From NCBI GenBank assembly GCA_027946365.1, contig JAPEUQ010000015.1, positions 620,001-684,000 of the forward strand: a stretch of 64,000 nucleotides of DNA, in the 5' to 3' direction. Below the pieces are notes generated by a model, which made no database searches, had not been told where the DNA came from, and saw only the letters and a list, made by a program, of their open reading frames with translations. Position numbers and translations under genes: made by a program. This DNA is from Kalmusia sp. IMI 367209 (lineage: Eukaryota; Ascomycota; Dothideomycetes; Pleosporales; Didymosphaeriaceae). This document shows, in pieces, positions 23,392 through 34,033 of the stretch (the stretch's first letter is position 1; every line of letters starts with the position of its first letter).

Positions 23392-25214
23392 TCATGCACG
23401 ATGCCCGTCGTGCTCCTCAGCCTTGCGCTTTGCTGCATGCTCGGTCTGTATGCCCCAGAGACACGCGATTATGCCCAGTACGCTCGAAGCCAGGGTGACA
23501 TAGTACGCCGCCTTGTAGCACACAAGGCCTTCGTCGCAGCTCAGCTCGCCACCGGATTGCACCTCTGAGTGTGAATCATACACGGCGCCGTAGAATAGGT
23601 TGTATATGTTTCCACTCACGACCGGAGCCAGTGTCATGAAACCCCAGTTGACGGCGAATCCGTCAGGACCAAACGAATCTACCACGAGCGCTGGAAGCAC
23701 ACCGAAGAGGATGCCGTACGCGAGCCCGCAGAGACCAGACACAGCCCACAAGTGGTTAGGATTCTCAATCCGGGTCGCGCAGATTTGAGCAATCATGAAC
23801 ACGGTCCCTGAAGCGGCCACGCACCAAAAGCGCGAGCCGCCCAATCGTTTCACAATCAAATCAGACCCCACGCCCGAGGTTAGGCGACCGAGGAAAGAGC
23901 AGAGTGAGATGATGGAGACGTGCCAGAGCTGGCGGTGAGCGACGAAATCTTTACTGGCCGAGTCGTCCCAATGATTCCACAGAGCCTGGACATCGTGGCC
24001 AATATTGCTGTCCTTCTTAGTAACGCATTTGAATGTATAATCGTGTGACGTACTTGATTGTCATCAGCCCTACTCCTGTTAATAGCCCCATGATGATCCA
24101 TAGTTGCCAAAATTCGTACTGGTAAAGCAAAGCCAGTCCAGTGATATCTAAACATTGTGAGTGACTCGATTTCTTACTGGCTTTACTAGCCGCGTCGTCC
24201 TCTGGAGGTATATCGCCAGGTCCGGACAGGAGCGAGGAAGTTTCATCTGAATCGCCATCCTGTTCGTCATTGTCTGGATGATTACGGTTGGCAAAGACAA
24301 GGGGCGCATTGAGGTGGTAACAAAATGGGATACTTACTAGGCTCTGTTTGAGCTACCGACGAATTGCTATATCTGCTACTGTTTTTGCTGCCATTCGATC
24401 TAGTCCGATGAAGCAGGTTTGAGTCACGTCGACTGCGCTCGCTGGTAGGCAACACAGCATAGCCTGCGCCAGTCTGATGGTCAACAACGTGGAGGAATGG
24501 AAGCGCGACAAGAACAACCATTGATGTGCCAAAAGACAGTAATAGCAGTAGGCTCGACGTGTTTCCCGGAAACGCAATGCCGGCAATGAGCGTGTAAAAG
24601 AATGCGCTCAGACCGAATGCAGCCAGGGGAAATGCAGTTGCTGTGCCTCTATGAGTCGGCCAGTTGAGGGTTGCGACTTTCAGGGCGGCCTGAAACGCAG
24701 CGCAACTACCTACACCGCTGAGAAATGAACAGAGCGAAATGAGTCCTACGCTCATGGAGCCAGCTCCCTTATCGTAGGCTATTATTGTCAGCTGATAGCT
24801 TTGGACCTCAGAAGGCTGACATACCAACATGGATGGGATAGTAGCCCGCAAACAGGGAGAGCATGCCAATGAGACCAGCAAGGCGTGGGCTCTTCCTATC
24901 CGTGATCATGCCCACCGGTATCCCCGCGGCATACATGCCCATATTCCCGGATGTCCCCTGATATCATGGTGAGTGTAGCCCAGCGGATACGTGTGGCAAT
25001 CGTACAATGATGTTGCTCTGTGTTGTAGAGAGCTGCAGCTTCTCGGCAAATTGCGGCGCCCATGCTGAGTAGGCATACTACCATATGTTAGCCTCGGTCG
25101 CGGTCGAATACTGAGTAAACCCACGTTTGTCCCGCATGCAAGAGCAATAGCGGTCGCGGCAATAACGGAAACAATCCGCGTCTTCTGGTGTGTCGGCTTC
25201 TCCGAGACAACCAT
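23392..25214 (-). CDS. MFS transporter, MCH1-like
   Basis: Six exons (25214-25125, 25077-25006, 24957-24825, 24778-24338, 24273-24054, 24007-23392) with introns of 46-64 bp encode 523 residues, about twelve membrane helices. Recognisable segments are CGTNYAYSAWAPQFAEKL, IIGTSGNMGMYAAGIPVGM (a glycine-rich helix), NWPTHRGTATAFPLAAFGLSA, a long acidic cytosolic loop (DEQDGDSDETSS), then NNIGHDVQALW and LCGLAYGILFGVLP. The fit is to the fungal Mch1 branch of the major facilitator family, named after monocarboxylate transporters. Yeast Mch proteins do not carry monocarboxylates, so the substrate is unknown; a vacuolar site is likely. It is divergent from the TMS1 gene. Confidence 0.88.
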
Positions 25215-25599
25215 TTTGCCCAATGTGAGCGTGGAGAGGCTATCGTCACCGGAATATCATCAGAAAGAACGTAGCCGTGGTGGGGAGTCGTGGGGGACGC
25301 GTATAGGTCGGACGCAGATGAGCAACTGGGCGGTTGGATTATAATAGTGAACGTCTAATGCCACATGAAAAGATGCTAACTAGGAAACGCGTACGGAACA
25401 ACTTGCAAAAAATACAAATGCGGGTTCCAATTCAAGGACTGAAATCAGCAACGTAGATGTTTGAGGCGCATCCCGAGCGGAGATAAGCATCCAGAACGCC
25501 AAGACTTTTCGGCAGTGCCTGGCGCGAAAGAACGTCACAGGCTGCACGCGCAAGCCTCCTCCCTCTCCACAAACACGACACCACCATAGTATCGCAACC
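25215..25599. promoter_or_regulatory. Divergent promoter region of the MCH1-like and TMS1 genes
   Basis: The two start codons are 385 bp apart on opposite strands. The stretch has no ORF of interest and must hold both promoters. Confidence 0.5.
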
Positions 25600-27153
25600 A
25601 TGGGCGCGCTCTTGTCCATCCCGATGCTGGCTCTGCCGAGCGTCGGCACTGTGAGTACATTCCCGCTACACTGTCTTTGCGCCGCTAACCCGTCCAGCTC
25701 TGGGGTGTTGCCGCCTCATGCTGCGGAGCTGCTACCTGCAGCGCGGTCTTTGGCTCCTGCGGCGGCAAGTGTGGGAACAGTATTGCTACGCGTATCGCAT
25801 ATGCCCTCATTCTACTCTTTAACTCGATCGTATCCTGGATCATGCTCACCGACTGGGCTATGAAGAAACTCTCACATCTCACTCTGGACTATGTCGATAT
25901 CAAGTGCCATGGCGAACAGTGCTATGGCTACGTTGCGGTGCAGCGCATCAACTTTGCCCTCGGTTTCTTCCACATAATCATGGCCATGATGCTCATCGGC
26001 GTCCGCAGCTCCAAGGACGGTCGCGCGCCCATTCAGAACGGCTTCTGGGCCCCCAAAGTCATTGGATGGCTGGCTATGGTTATCCTGACCTTCTTCATTC
26101 CAAACTCATTCTTCATCATCTGGGGCAACTACTTCGCCATGATTGGCGCTTGTCTTTTCCTGCTCATAGGATTGATACTGCTGGTTGACCTGGCGCATAA
26201 CTGGGCAGAGTACTGCCAGGAGAAGATTGAGGTTACCGAATCTAGGGTGTGGACTGGACTTCTTGTGGGATCTGCGCTCTTTATGTACCTGTCTTCGTTT
26301 GCTATGACTGTTGTCATGTACATCTACTTTGCAAGAAGCGGATGCGGAATGAACCAGGCAGCGATTACCGTGAGTACATCTCCTGCTGGGGAATAACGTA
26401 TGCTAACTGTCGCAGATCAACTTAATCTTCCTGCTCATCTCATCTATCGTTTCGATCCACCCAGCTGTACAGAACGTCAATCCTCGCGCTGGTCTTGCTC
26501 AGTCGGCCATTGTCGCTATATACTGCACCTACCTCACCATGTCTGCGGTTGGCATGGAACCCGATGATCACCAATGTAACCCGCTTATTCGCGCTCGCGG
26601 CACTCGTAAAGCTACCGTCATCATAGGTGCTATTGTGACCTTCGTTACTGTTGCGTACACGACGACCCGCGCGGCTACCTATGGCTTGGCACTCGGCGCA
26701 CAAGGCAACTCTTACGGGAATGGATACTCTCGTGTGGGGACGGAGGATTACGAACATGGCCTCGTGACTCAACAACCCGAGTCACGCCGTGAAATGCGAG
26801 CTGCGGCTCTCCGCGCGGCTGTCGAATCAGGTTCACTTCCCGCCTCCGCGCTCGACGAGTCAGACAGCGATGACGAGGACGAGGCACCATCTAAGAACCC
26901 TCGAGATGATGAACGAAACGCGACACAGTACAACTACACGTTATTCCATGTTATCTTCTTCCTCAGCACCACCTGGGTTGCTACACTCCTGACGACCAAT
27001 TTTGATGAGAAAGACATGCAGAATGACTTTGTGCCTGTTGGCAGGACGTACTGGGCTAGTTGGGCAAAGATCATCAGTGCCTGGGTGTGTTACGGTATTT
27101 ACGTGTGGAGCTTAATTGCCCCGCTCGTTCTGCCGGATCGATTCGATTACTAA
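25600..27153 (+). CDS. TMS1: Serinc/TMS1 family membrane protein
   Basis: Three exons (25600-25650, 25698-26369, 26416-27153), with introns of 47 and 46 bp, encode 486 residues. Splicing gives MGALLSIPMLALPSVGT then LWGVAASCCGAATCSAVFG, the characteristic Cys-rich N-terminus. About ten or eleven membrane helices follow, with family motifs CHGEQCYGYVAVQRINFALG, NGFWAPKVIGW, MEPDDHQCNP and the C-terminal FHVIFFLSTTWVATLLTNF-like segment ending DRFDY. An acidic loop (DESDSDDEDEAP) lies before the last two helices. Serinc proteins are proposed to help incorporate serine into membrane lipids, or to act as lipid scramblases; their role in fungi is unsettled. Confidence 0.93.
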
Positions 27154-27661
27154 CAGTCAGGGGTAGGGGATGGATCAATATTTGGCGCTGCATTGTAATA
27201 TATCATCCTGTTTTTGTTCTTGGTAAAGTCACAGACTCTATACTTTCATTTCAAGCATATACCCACGTACTATCATTCTCAATATATCACAAGCTAGCAC
27301 TTGAGCCGATTGTGCCCAGATCACCGTTCATCAAGATCCATTCAATGATTCCCTGTACATAGCATAGGATCCTGCACACTTCTATCACTCCAGCATTCAC
27401 AAAACCTGCAGCCTGTTATATCTACAAATTGTGCGTTTGTTGGTTTTGAATCTTCGATTGATTGCCACCTTTTCTTCTACTCATGAGCTTCGCAACCATG
27501 TATCACGTACATGCATCTCTTTCGAAAATAGGTCTATCTATTGCTCCAGCCCAGAGACCATCGTGATCCAAGTTGTCCTAGTATACACGATGCCTATCAA
27601 GTACAGCCTGAGCTTGTTTCTAATTCACTCATCAGCATCACTCACTACTCAGGTCTCTGCT
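27154..27661. other. Intergenic
   Basis: A+T-rich spacer with no gene seen. It may include a short in-frame upstream ATG at 27590 for the following ORF. Confidence 0.4.
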
Positions 27662-28159
27662 ATGGGACATGATCACTACGGACAACTCCACGCGGGTAGC
27701 ATTGGGCTCTTCGACAGCGCCGACGAAATCGAAGCTACTGAGAGTAGGGTGGAAAGGCAAAGGGCTATTGCTGAGGCGCAAGAGAGACGGTGGCAGGAAA
27801 AGCAACGCAAGAAAGTTGCGAATAGGAATCAAAGGATTGCAGAAAGGAAATGTGGCGAGCAGGCCTTATCCTCGAGGATTGGGAGAATGTTTAGATTCGA
27901 AGGTAAGGCGAAGAGCGGTACAAAGCGGCTCATATCTGGGATTTGCGAGCCGAGGGTGACGGTGGGCGAGGGAGAGGATGAGGACGAGGCAGAGCCAAGG
28001 AGTGAAGGGGCAGCGTTTACAAACGTGGAGCTGTTCGAATTGAACGAAGTGGATGCAAAGCTAGACTTTTTATTCTATGCCGAGTTAACATTGGTAATGA
28101 TCACAGCGGAGAACAATGTAGATGTCAGAGGAGTTAAATCTAACAGGAAAATGCGCTGA
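27662..28159 (+). CDS. Small orphan protein, charged helix
   Basis: A single-exon reading of 165 residues from MGHDHYGQLHAGSIGLF; another in-frame ATG at 27590 would add 24 residues that look membrane-like. Residues 20-70 form a highly charged helix (ESRVERQRAIAEAQERRWQEKQRKK), followed by a basic patch and an acidic stretch (GEGEDEDEAEPR). No domain is recognised. The length and helix bias make it a plausible gene, but it could be a chance ORF, and it sits in a gene-poor stretch. Confidence 0.45.
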   Translation: MGHDHYGQLHAGSIGLFDSADEIEATESRVERQRAIAEAQERRWQEKQRKKVANRNQRIAERKCGEQALSSRIGRMFRFEGKAKSGTKRLISGICEPRVTVGEGEDEDEAEPRSEGAAFTNVELFELNEVDAKLDFLFYAELTLVMITAENNVDVRGVKSNRKMR

Positions 28160-29254
28160 AGGATTGACTTGATTAAAATGGATGGGTATCTGGCATTTTA
28201 TTGGTTGATGGGCTTAATTATGAGTGCGTTTGGCACGATGGCTTAATGATTTCTTTAACATTCGACTAAGCTGTGTCAGAGCAGCATCATTTGCAGCGTC
28301 CTGGGGATTGTCAAAGTGCCAAACATTATTCAACTTTCCAGTCTTTTTCTCTTTCTTTTTCTCTTTCTTTTTCTCTTTCTTTTTCTCTTTCTTTTTCTCT
28401 TTCTTTTTCTCTTTCTTTTTCTCTTTCTTTTTCTCTTCGTGACATATGGATCTATTCTAGAAGAGCAGGTTTGATGTGTAGATAACCTCTCTCGTCCATG
28501 GGCTTGTAATTGCCTGGGTTAGGCATGTACTATCAAGAAATGTTATTGAGAAAGGGAGCAACTAGCGTCGTGTAACTTTCCTTAGACAAGTACACCCGTT
28601 GCTTTCCCACTTTTGCAGTAGGGTTGTTACGAGTTGCCCAATCGCATTTCCAATCCTTAGGATGTAGCGTTCGCTAAGACAGATGTTGAAAATGGTAGTG
28701 ATGGCGGGCTTGCGTGATCACCGAGATCTTCTCGTTCATAACAACCTAAAACAAAGTCATCACCATGGCTGGCCAAAATAACTATTTACGTTGAATGTAC
28801 TAGGTATACGCGGCAGGTGCGCTTGTTACATGGCCATCTGGCTGGTGGTTATTTACACGCGCGAACAATGCGAAAGCATAAAATCAATACTCATAATGCT
28901 ATACTCACTACATGTATACATAATGTGCGCTGAATTCCTGCTGAACTGATCCGAAGATGCGTTGAGCATTCGCATTATTATCGTGCGACAAATGAACTAC
29001 ATGTCAGGAATGGGGACTTGTATCAGTAGAAAATTAGCCAGACAAGGCGTCGCACGAGGAGCTCTCAATGCTTGATTGTTGACCATCATGATATCTGCCT
29101 TGCACGTTCGGTCCTTCACCAGCACCGCATGCGTTTGTGGCGCTGAAGAACTTCACTCCGTTCTCGCTACCAACATTCAATGGCAATGCGAATGATCTAC
29201 CTGGATCAGCCGTCCTCTATGACCTTGCTCTTCATTCTGTTATGGAGAAAGATA
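28160..29254. other. A+T-rich intergenic stretch with a pyrimidine repeat
   Basis: About 1.1 kb without a gene. It includes the 28342-28438 repeat. No transposon ends or inverted repeats are obvious by eye. Confidence 0.5.
28342..28438. repeat. Pure pyrimidine tract, 12-bp unit TTTTTCTCTTTC x 8
   Basis: A 97-bp run of only C and T, made of about eight perfect copies of a 12-bp unit. Because 12 is a multiple of three it translates as (FFFS)n or similar, which creates a false ORF. It is best read as a microsatellite. Confidence 0.95.
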
Positions 29255-29872
29255 ATGCCTGCATTCAAAAGCCTTTTCCCCTCCTTTCTGAAATTCAGCA
29301 GCGAGAACCCTCCTAGGCCACCACGACGCATCACTCACCACACCCCAACCCCAACCACTGATACAAAGCGCAAGTCCAGGGCCGTTGAAAAAGCACTCTC
29401 CTCCGCGGCATCACAACTACACACTCTTCGCTCAAAAATCGATAGTACTATTTCAGACTACGACCAGCACGCTCTTTTCCTGCGCCAGGTAGCTCACGAG
29501 GCACTGAATTCGAACGTGCCTTTACAAAGCAGCCAAGCACGACTGGCGAGTAGAACCCAGGAATTGATAGAAGTACTTGAAGAGGTGGAGTTAGCGATAC
29601 AGGTTGCCAGACTGAAGGCAAGGGCACAGAGGGAGGAGATGGCAAGATTGGTGGATGAAAATGAGACATTGAAGGGGTTGGTCGGTGAAATTGTAGATGG
29701 AGGTGAAGAGAGCAATGAATTTAAGAGAAGGAGAGCACAGGAGAGGTGGGCAAATTCCGAGAGGGAGAGGGGTGGAAGTTTTGGTGAAGGAAGCAGTCAA
29801 GGGTCCAAGCAAGGTAGCAGTGTTTTTGAAGATTGGAAGATGGTACCAGTCACAGCAGGAATATATTCTTAA
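29255..29872 (+). CDS. Small coiled-coil orphan protein
   Basis: A single-exon reading of 205 residues from MPAFKSLFPSFLKF; the frame is open upstream with ATGs at 29180 and after, so the start is uncertain. After a Pro-rich basic segment, residues 40-160 form a long helical region (KSRAVEKALSSAASQLHTLR and LIEVLEEVELAIQVARLKAR) with coiled-coil character. The C-terminus is Ser/Gly-rich. No known domain is seen. The regular helix pattern over more than 100 residues argues for a real gene. Confidence 0.55.
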   Translation: MPAFKSLFPSFLKFSSENPPRPPRRITHHTPTPTTDTKRKSRAVEKALSSAASQLHTLRSKIDSTISDYDQHALFLRQVAHEALNSNVPLQSSQARLASRTQELIEVLEEVELAIQVARLKARAQREEMARLVDENETLKGLVGEIVDGGEESNEFKRRRAQERWANSERERGGSFGEGSSQGSKQGSSVFEDWKMVPVTAGIYS

Positions 29873-30675
29873 CTATTGGAGTGTCGCAATGCTTTCACGA
29901 CTTAGTGTTTATACTTGTAGAGAAATAGCCAGGCTCTGTTGGGTTTGGTCTTCAGCCCCTGAATTTACAAAATTTAACGACTTCCAAATATATATATCGC
30001 TCCTTGTTGTGCCAATGTGGTCTGCAAGAATTAATATCACTGGTGGTAGAAGTGGTGGAGCGAACTCCTCTCGAATTAGCTGGTCAAGGCAACAGCATAT
30101 TATATGTATGCGCAATAAGATCTATGAAAAACGAGAAGGCTCGAGGGCCTGGTTGTTCTGAGGACGGGTGGCGTGTGGTAAGGTGCAGGAGCATGATAAC
30201 AAGATCAAAGATTAGGACAAGAACAAGGGGGTCTACCATTATTTGAGTTACCTTTGATACATAATACTGTAGACAAGCTCATCAACACGAATCATTATCT
30301 AGTTCGCCCTCAGGCGGCCCGTCCTGGATTGCCTGGCTTCGCTAGTGCCTGCTGTAAGAGTGACTGCCACTCATTAACGTCATTGCTGGTCGCTCTTTCC
30401 TTCAATCTAGTCTACCCCACGTTTCAATTGACGACGCTAGAACAGACTCCGCTTGAGTGAAGACGTCTTGGTCCGAGCTCTTATGTCCTGGTGCATATAG
30501 ACTCGGCGGCGCACACCACCTTCCGCTTCTCACGGTCAACCCCGAGTACTCAACTTCTGCATCTGCCCATACGATAATCGACTTGCGCACTCAGCAGTTG
30601 AGAATCGAAAAGCTGAATTTGCCTTTGCATTGGCTCCTTCTCACCCAGATTATTCAGCCTCACGTGGTCTTCGCA
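29873..30675. other. Intergenic
   Basis: About 0.8 kb, A+T-rich at first. No gene is seen; the last part is probably promoter and 5' UTR of the secreted-protein gene. Confidence 0.45.
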
Positions 30676-31926
30676 ATGAACCCCTCGATGAAGTCGCAAT
30701 CAGCTTTCGGAGCACTCTTAGCCTTCTTGTTTCTGGCTAGTACCTGCCTAGCCCTTCAAGGTCATGCTGAAGCTAACGGTGCTGTCGTTCAAACTGCGAA
30801 CCTCACTCGCAGATGGTAAGTTCTCTAGGATGCGCAGTAGGTTGACATACACTCATCACTACCTGACAGGGATGGTACCCCGCCTGTACCCGCGGATGAC
30901 ACCATGTGGACCACCAACCTTTGCAAGGGCACCGCACTTTATAATGCTTTCTTCAAAAACGACCAAGATGCCGGATCAATCTTTGAGCCCCCGCGTCCAT
31001 CTGCGCACAGCGGTTGGACCGCCGACCATCTACCGCAATGGGGCTACCATGGGCAATGGCATGTCGATCAATCATGGCGTGATCTAGGAACCCATGGTAG
31101 CATGTCCTATGGAATTGCTCGCGCACTTCGTGAGCTCGAGATATCTGATGAAGACACAGACGATGGAGGACGTCTGAGGACGGTCGCTATCTGGCATAGG
31201 AACCCCTATGTCGACACTCCGCTCGAGCAACAGTCATATGCGGGTCCTGATGGTGTTGTGAGACGGCATACAGGCTCCCTGGCATTGTTTGCGTACGGCA
31301 TCACCGATCGAGTCATCATCAACTTGAACACAAGGAGCCCACAACATGCTGCCCAAGACGTTAACCCTCCAGTACCAGCTGACCAACTCCCCCATCTGCG
31401 CTCCCTATCTGATCTTCTGTGGGCTGTCTGGAGCGCTTATGCAGGACCAGGAAACCAACTGAACTGGCTCAAGTGGTGGTTCAGAGTGACTATCAATAAT
31501 GTTGACACGAGGCGTATCATCAAGAGGGTCTTAGACAGCCAACCGAGAGCAGAGGACCGGGATCTAAAACCATTTCCTGGAATATGGATTTCAACCACGA
31601 CGGAGGCCGGTAGGGCACTGCTAGGTACTCCACTTGGCAGGTCTCTTGGATACTTTCTTGTGCAGCACAAAAGCTCTTTAGATAACATGTGGGTCGACGG
31701 AGCATACATCTTCCAGGGTGACAGCACTTGGGGCCATGCCTGTCTCGCCTTTCACATTCGTGAGCCTCAGGCACGGCAGACAATTGAGGGAGAACCTGGC
31801 TTTCGGAATGATACCATTCCGGAGCCAGAGCTTCCTTCGAATGGCACTATCGCTGAGATGCTCAAAAAGCGGGAGGATGTGCGAGGAGAGATGGGTGATG
31901 AGGCAGACGGAGACTGGTTTGACTGA
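30676..31926 (+). CDS. Secreted protein of unknown function
   Basis: Two exons (30676-30815 and 30870-31926), with a 54-bp intron, encode 398 residues. The N-terminus has a signal peptide (SAFGALLAFLFLASTCLA) preceded by MNPSMKSQ; Met-5 is an alternative start. The mature protein is rich in Trp and His (for example HLPQWGYHGQWHVDQSWRD), has possible N-glycosylation sites NLT, NDT and NGT, and few Cys. No domain I know fits. Segments such as RRHTGSLALFAYGITDRVI and NMWVDGAYIFQGDSTWGH suggest a folded globular domain. It lies in a gene-poor stretch beside other secreted or orphan genes, which is suggestive of accessory content. Confidence 0.8.
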
Positions 31927-33086
31927 TGATTGGTGTTGGAATCTAGAACGCTATGGTTTTTAGTATTGGATCATGCTCATAATACCCTCTAATTTGATTT
32001 CATGGTAGACGGCGTAGGCTACAGGTATATCAAGAGATGTAAAGTATGCTGCCTATCACCAAGGCGGAAACTCAGCTAATCACGGCTTTAATGAGATGGC
32101 GAGGCCTGAAAATTAAGCGAATGCGAAAGTTATCGATCGACTGTCAGGCGAGCACCATGGCGAAACTTGTCTTTGAAGTCTGGGGCGTAGTCAGACGTAG
32201 GTGTGAGCGACATACATGTCCATGACCAGTAGACTCTCCTAATAGGCGCATGAAGCAATGTTCCTTGCTAGAGCAACTGTTAAATGCGAAATGTGATTTC
32301 ACGATCTACATGGATTGAAAGATGAAAGGGGTATGACTAAGCAGTACATTGGAATCATTTGTGACTTGCTACAAATTCAGTTCCGTGAGAAAGCCGAGTT
32401 CGCAGAAAGTTGCCATTTGCGCAATCTAAAGTGGCGGTGTATTACCCAACCGGACCAGAGTACGACTTGAAGATAGTAGGTAGCCATGCACAGCCTAACG
32501 CCCGAAAACGAAAAGTTGCGTTAAGCCCAGGAAATCGAAAATCATATCGAGTTTCTATCGAGCATACCAAAAAGAAAAAAAACTTAAGGAACACTCTCGA
32601 CTCTAAAGACACCTTTATTGTCTTTTTTATTTTTGCTACTTATGTTCTTTGGGTTGATAATTCAGAGACGCCATTTGAGCTATGATATTACACTAGAATT
32701 CGTAACACATATGAAGAATACTCAAAACAATTCGTTTGAGAGTAGCTGCTCCGTTCATCTCCGTTTAGAGATGCTTCAGTATAAGTTCGCTTAGCCGCTC
32801 AACTGCATCTACTCTCTTCCCCGTCACGAACGTGGGGCTCGATGTGTATATCTACAAATCTGTGGGTATTGGAATATTCAAAGTAAGTTTTCTAAATACT
32901 TAATTACTACGTCCCATATTCTCACGCGATACATTGACCTCATATAATTCGCATAGATATCAGCCGTCCTCGAAGCATGAACAACAAAGGGCCATAAATC
33001 CACAACAACCCTAAAAACCCCATACCACCAACAAATACTAGAAACAAAACACATCCTACCACACACACTCCACAAGTTGTCCCACC
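31927..33086. other. A+T-rich intergenic
   Basis: About 1.16 kb with no gene seen; a 91-codon ORF at 32410-32685 has random-looking Lys/Asn-rich composition. Confidence 0.5.
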
Positions 33087-33441
33087 ATGCGCCTCCTCAC
33101 ACTCATCACCTTCCTCGTCTCCTCAACCATCACCGTCCACGCCGACATTGGAGACGGCTGCAGAACTTTACGGCCCCGAATGGGGCCACTCCCTCAACGT
33201 CGAAGCCGAATGCACCGCTAACCGCATAAGTGGCTACTTCAACCAATACCAGCAAAAGACCACATGCCAAATAGGCGGAATCGGTGTCCACAACTACTTC
33301 AGGGTTCAGTGGGAGGGGGGCGGTGATTTGACATTGAATCACGCCGATTGCGTAAGAGAGTTGACGGCTTTGGTCCATAGGTGTCCTCGTGGAGGTACAA
33401 GTAGGGGCGCTGACAGGACATCTGACTGGTATTTTGCGTAA
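33087..33441 (+). pseudogene. Small secreted cysteine protein, reading frame broken
   Basis: A signal peptide (MRLLTLITFLVSSTITVHA) is encoded from 33087 in one frame, but that frame stops about 45 codons in. The following frame, entered near 33148, encodes a compact module with four Cys (AECTAN, TTCQIGG, NHADCVREL, HRCPRGG), typical of small secreted fungal proteins. Moving between the two needs the removal of one base, most simply a G of the GG at 33150-33151. The small spacing rules out an intron of normal size. Either a decayed effector-like gene or a sequence error. Four Cys would allow two disulphides. Function unknown. Confidence 0.6.
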
Positions 33442-34033
33442 GCGGTGTGAGTAAAGGGTTTTGGTGGAGTTTTGATGCTGACTGTACCAGGGCTTGGCCT
33501 GTTATTGGGGACTGTCTTATGTAGGGAAAGGAAAAACATGTTATACTGGAGCTGAGCAAAAAAGCATCAAATTGAGTCTGTTGCTGTCATCACTGAATTT
33601 CAGTCTGAGGAGGGAGGATCGGTGTCCTTGAGACATTTTTGAGTTAGACTTGGATCTATAATGTCACTAGAATCATTCAGGTTCGTGCTTTTAGATCGTA
33701 CTCTGTCCTATCTTAGGTGAAGTTTCAGCACCCTCCGTCATCTGTGTCATGTATACTGGGGTGACTTGGTGTACACCATACTTCTCGACTTTGAGTCCAA
33801 CACGGCATAATTGGTGGCAGCCACTGTAGAATTACTTTCATGCCGACAAGATGATATCAGTCGTGTTATTCTGACGCACGATCCTGCATGAGCATGCAAT
33901 TAACGCATAAATACAAAACGAGATTGAGAGTCGGGAGAACCGATCTTGAATTGTTTGACCTCAGAATATACAATGCAGAAGATGATTGTTTGAGCTAATC
34001 AACGCAGCACTTATAGTAAAAACAGCGATAAGC
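33442..34033. other. Intergenic
   Basis: About 0.6 kb between two genes facing each other. No gene is seen. Confidence 0.5.

Noticed and set aside
28224..28485. ORFs with FFFS repeats
   Set aside because: Translation of the 12-bp pyrimidine repeat.
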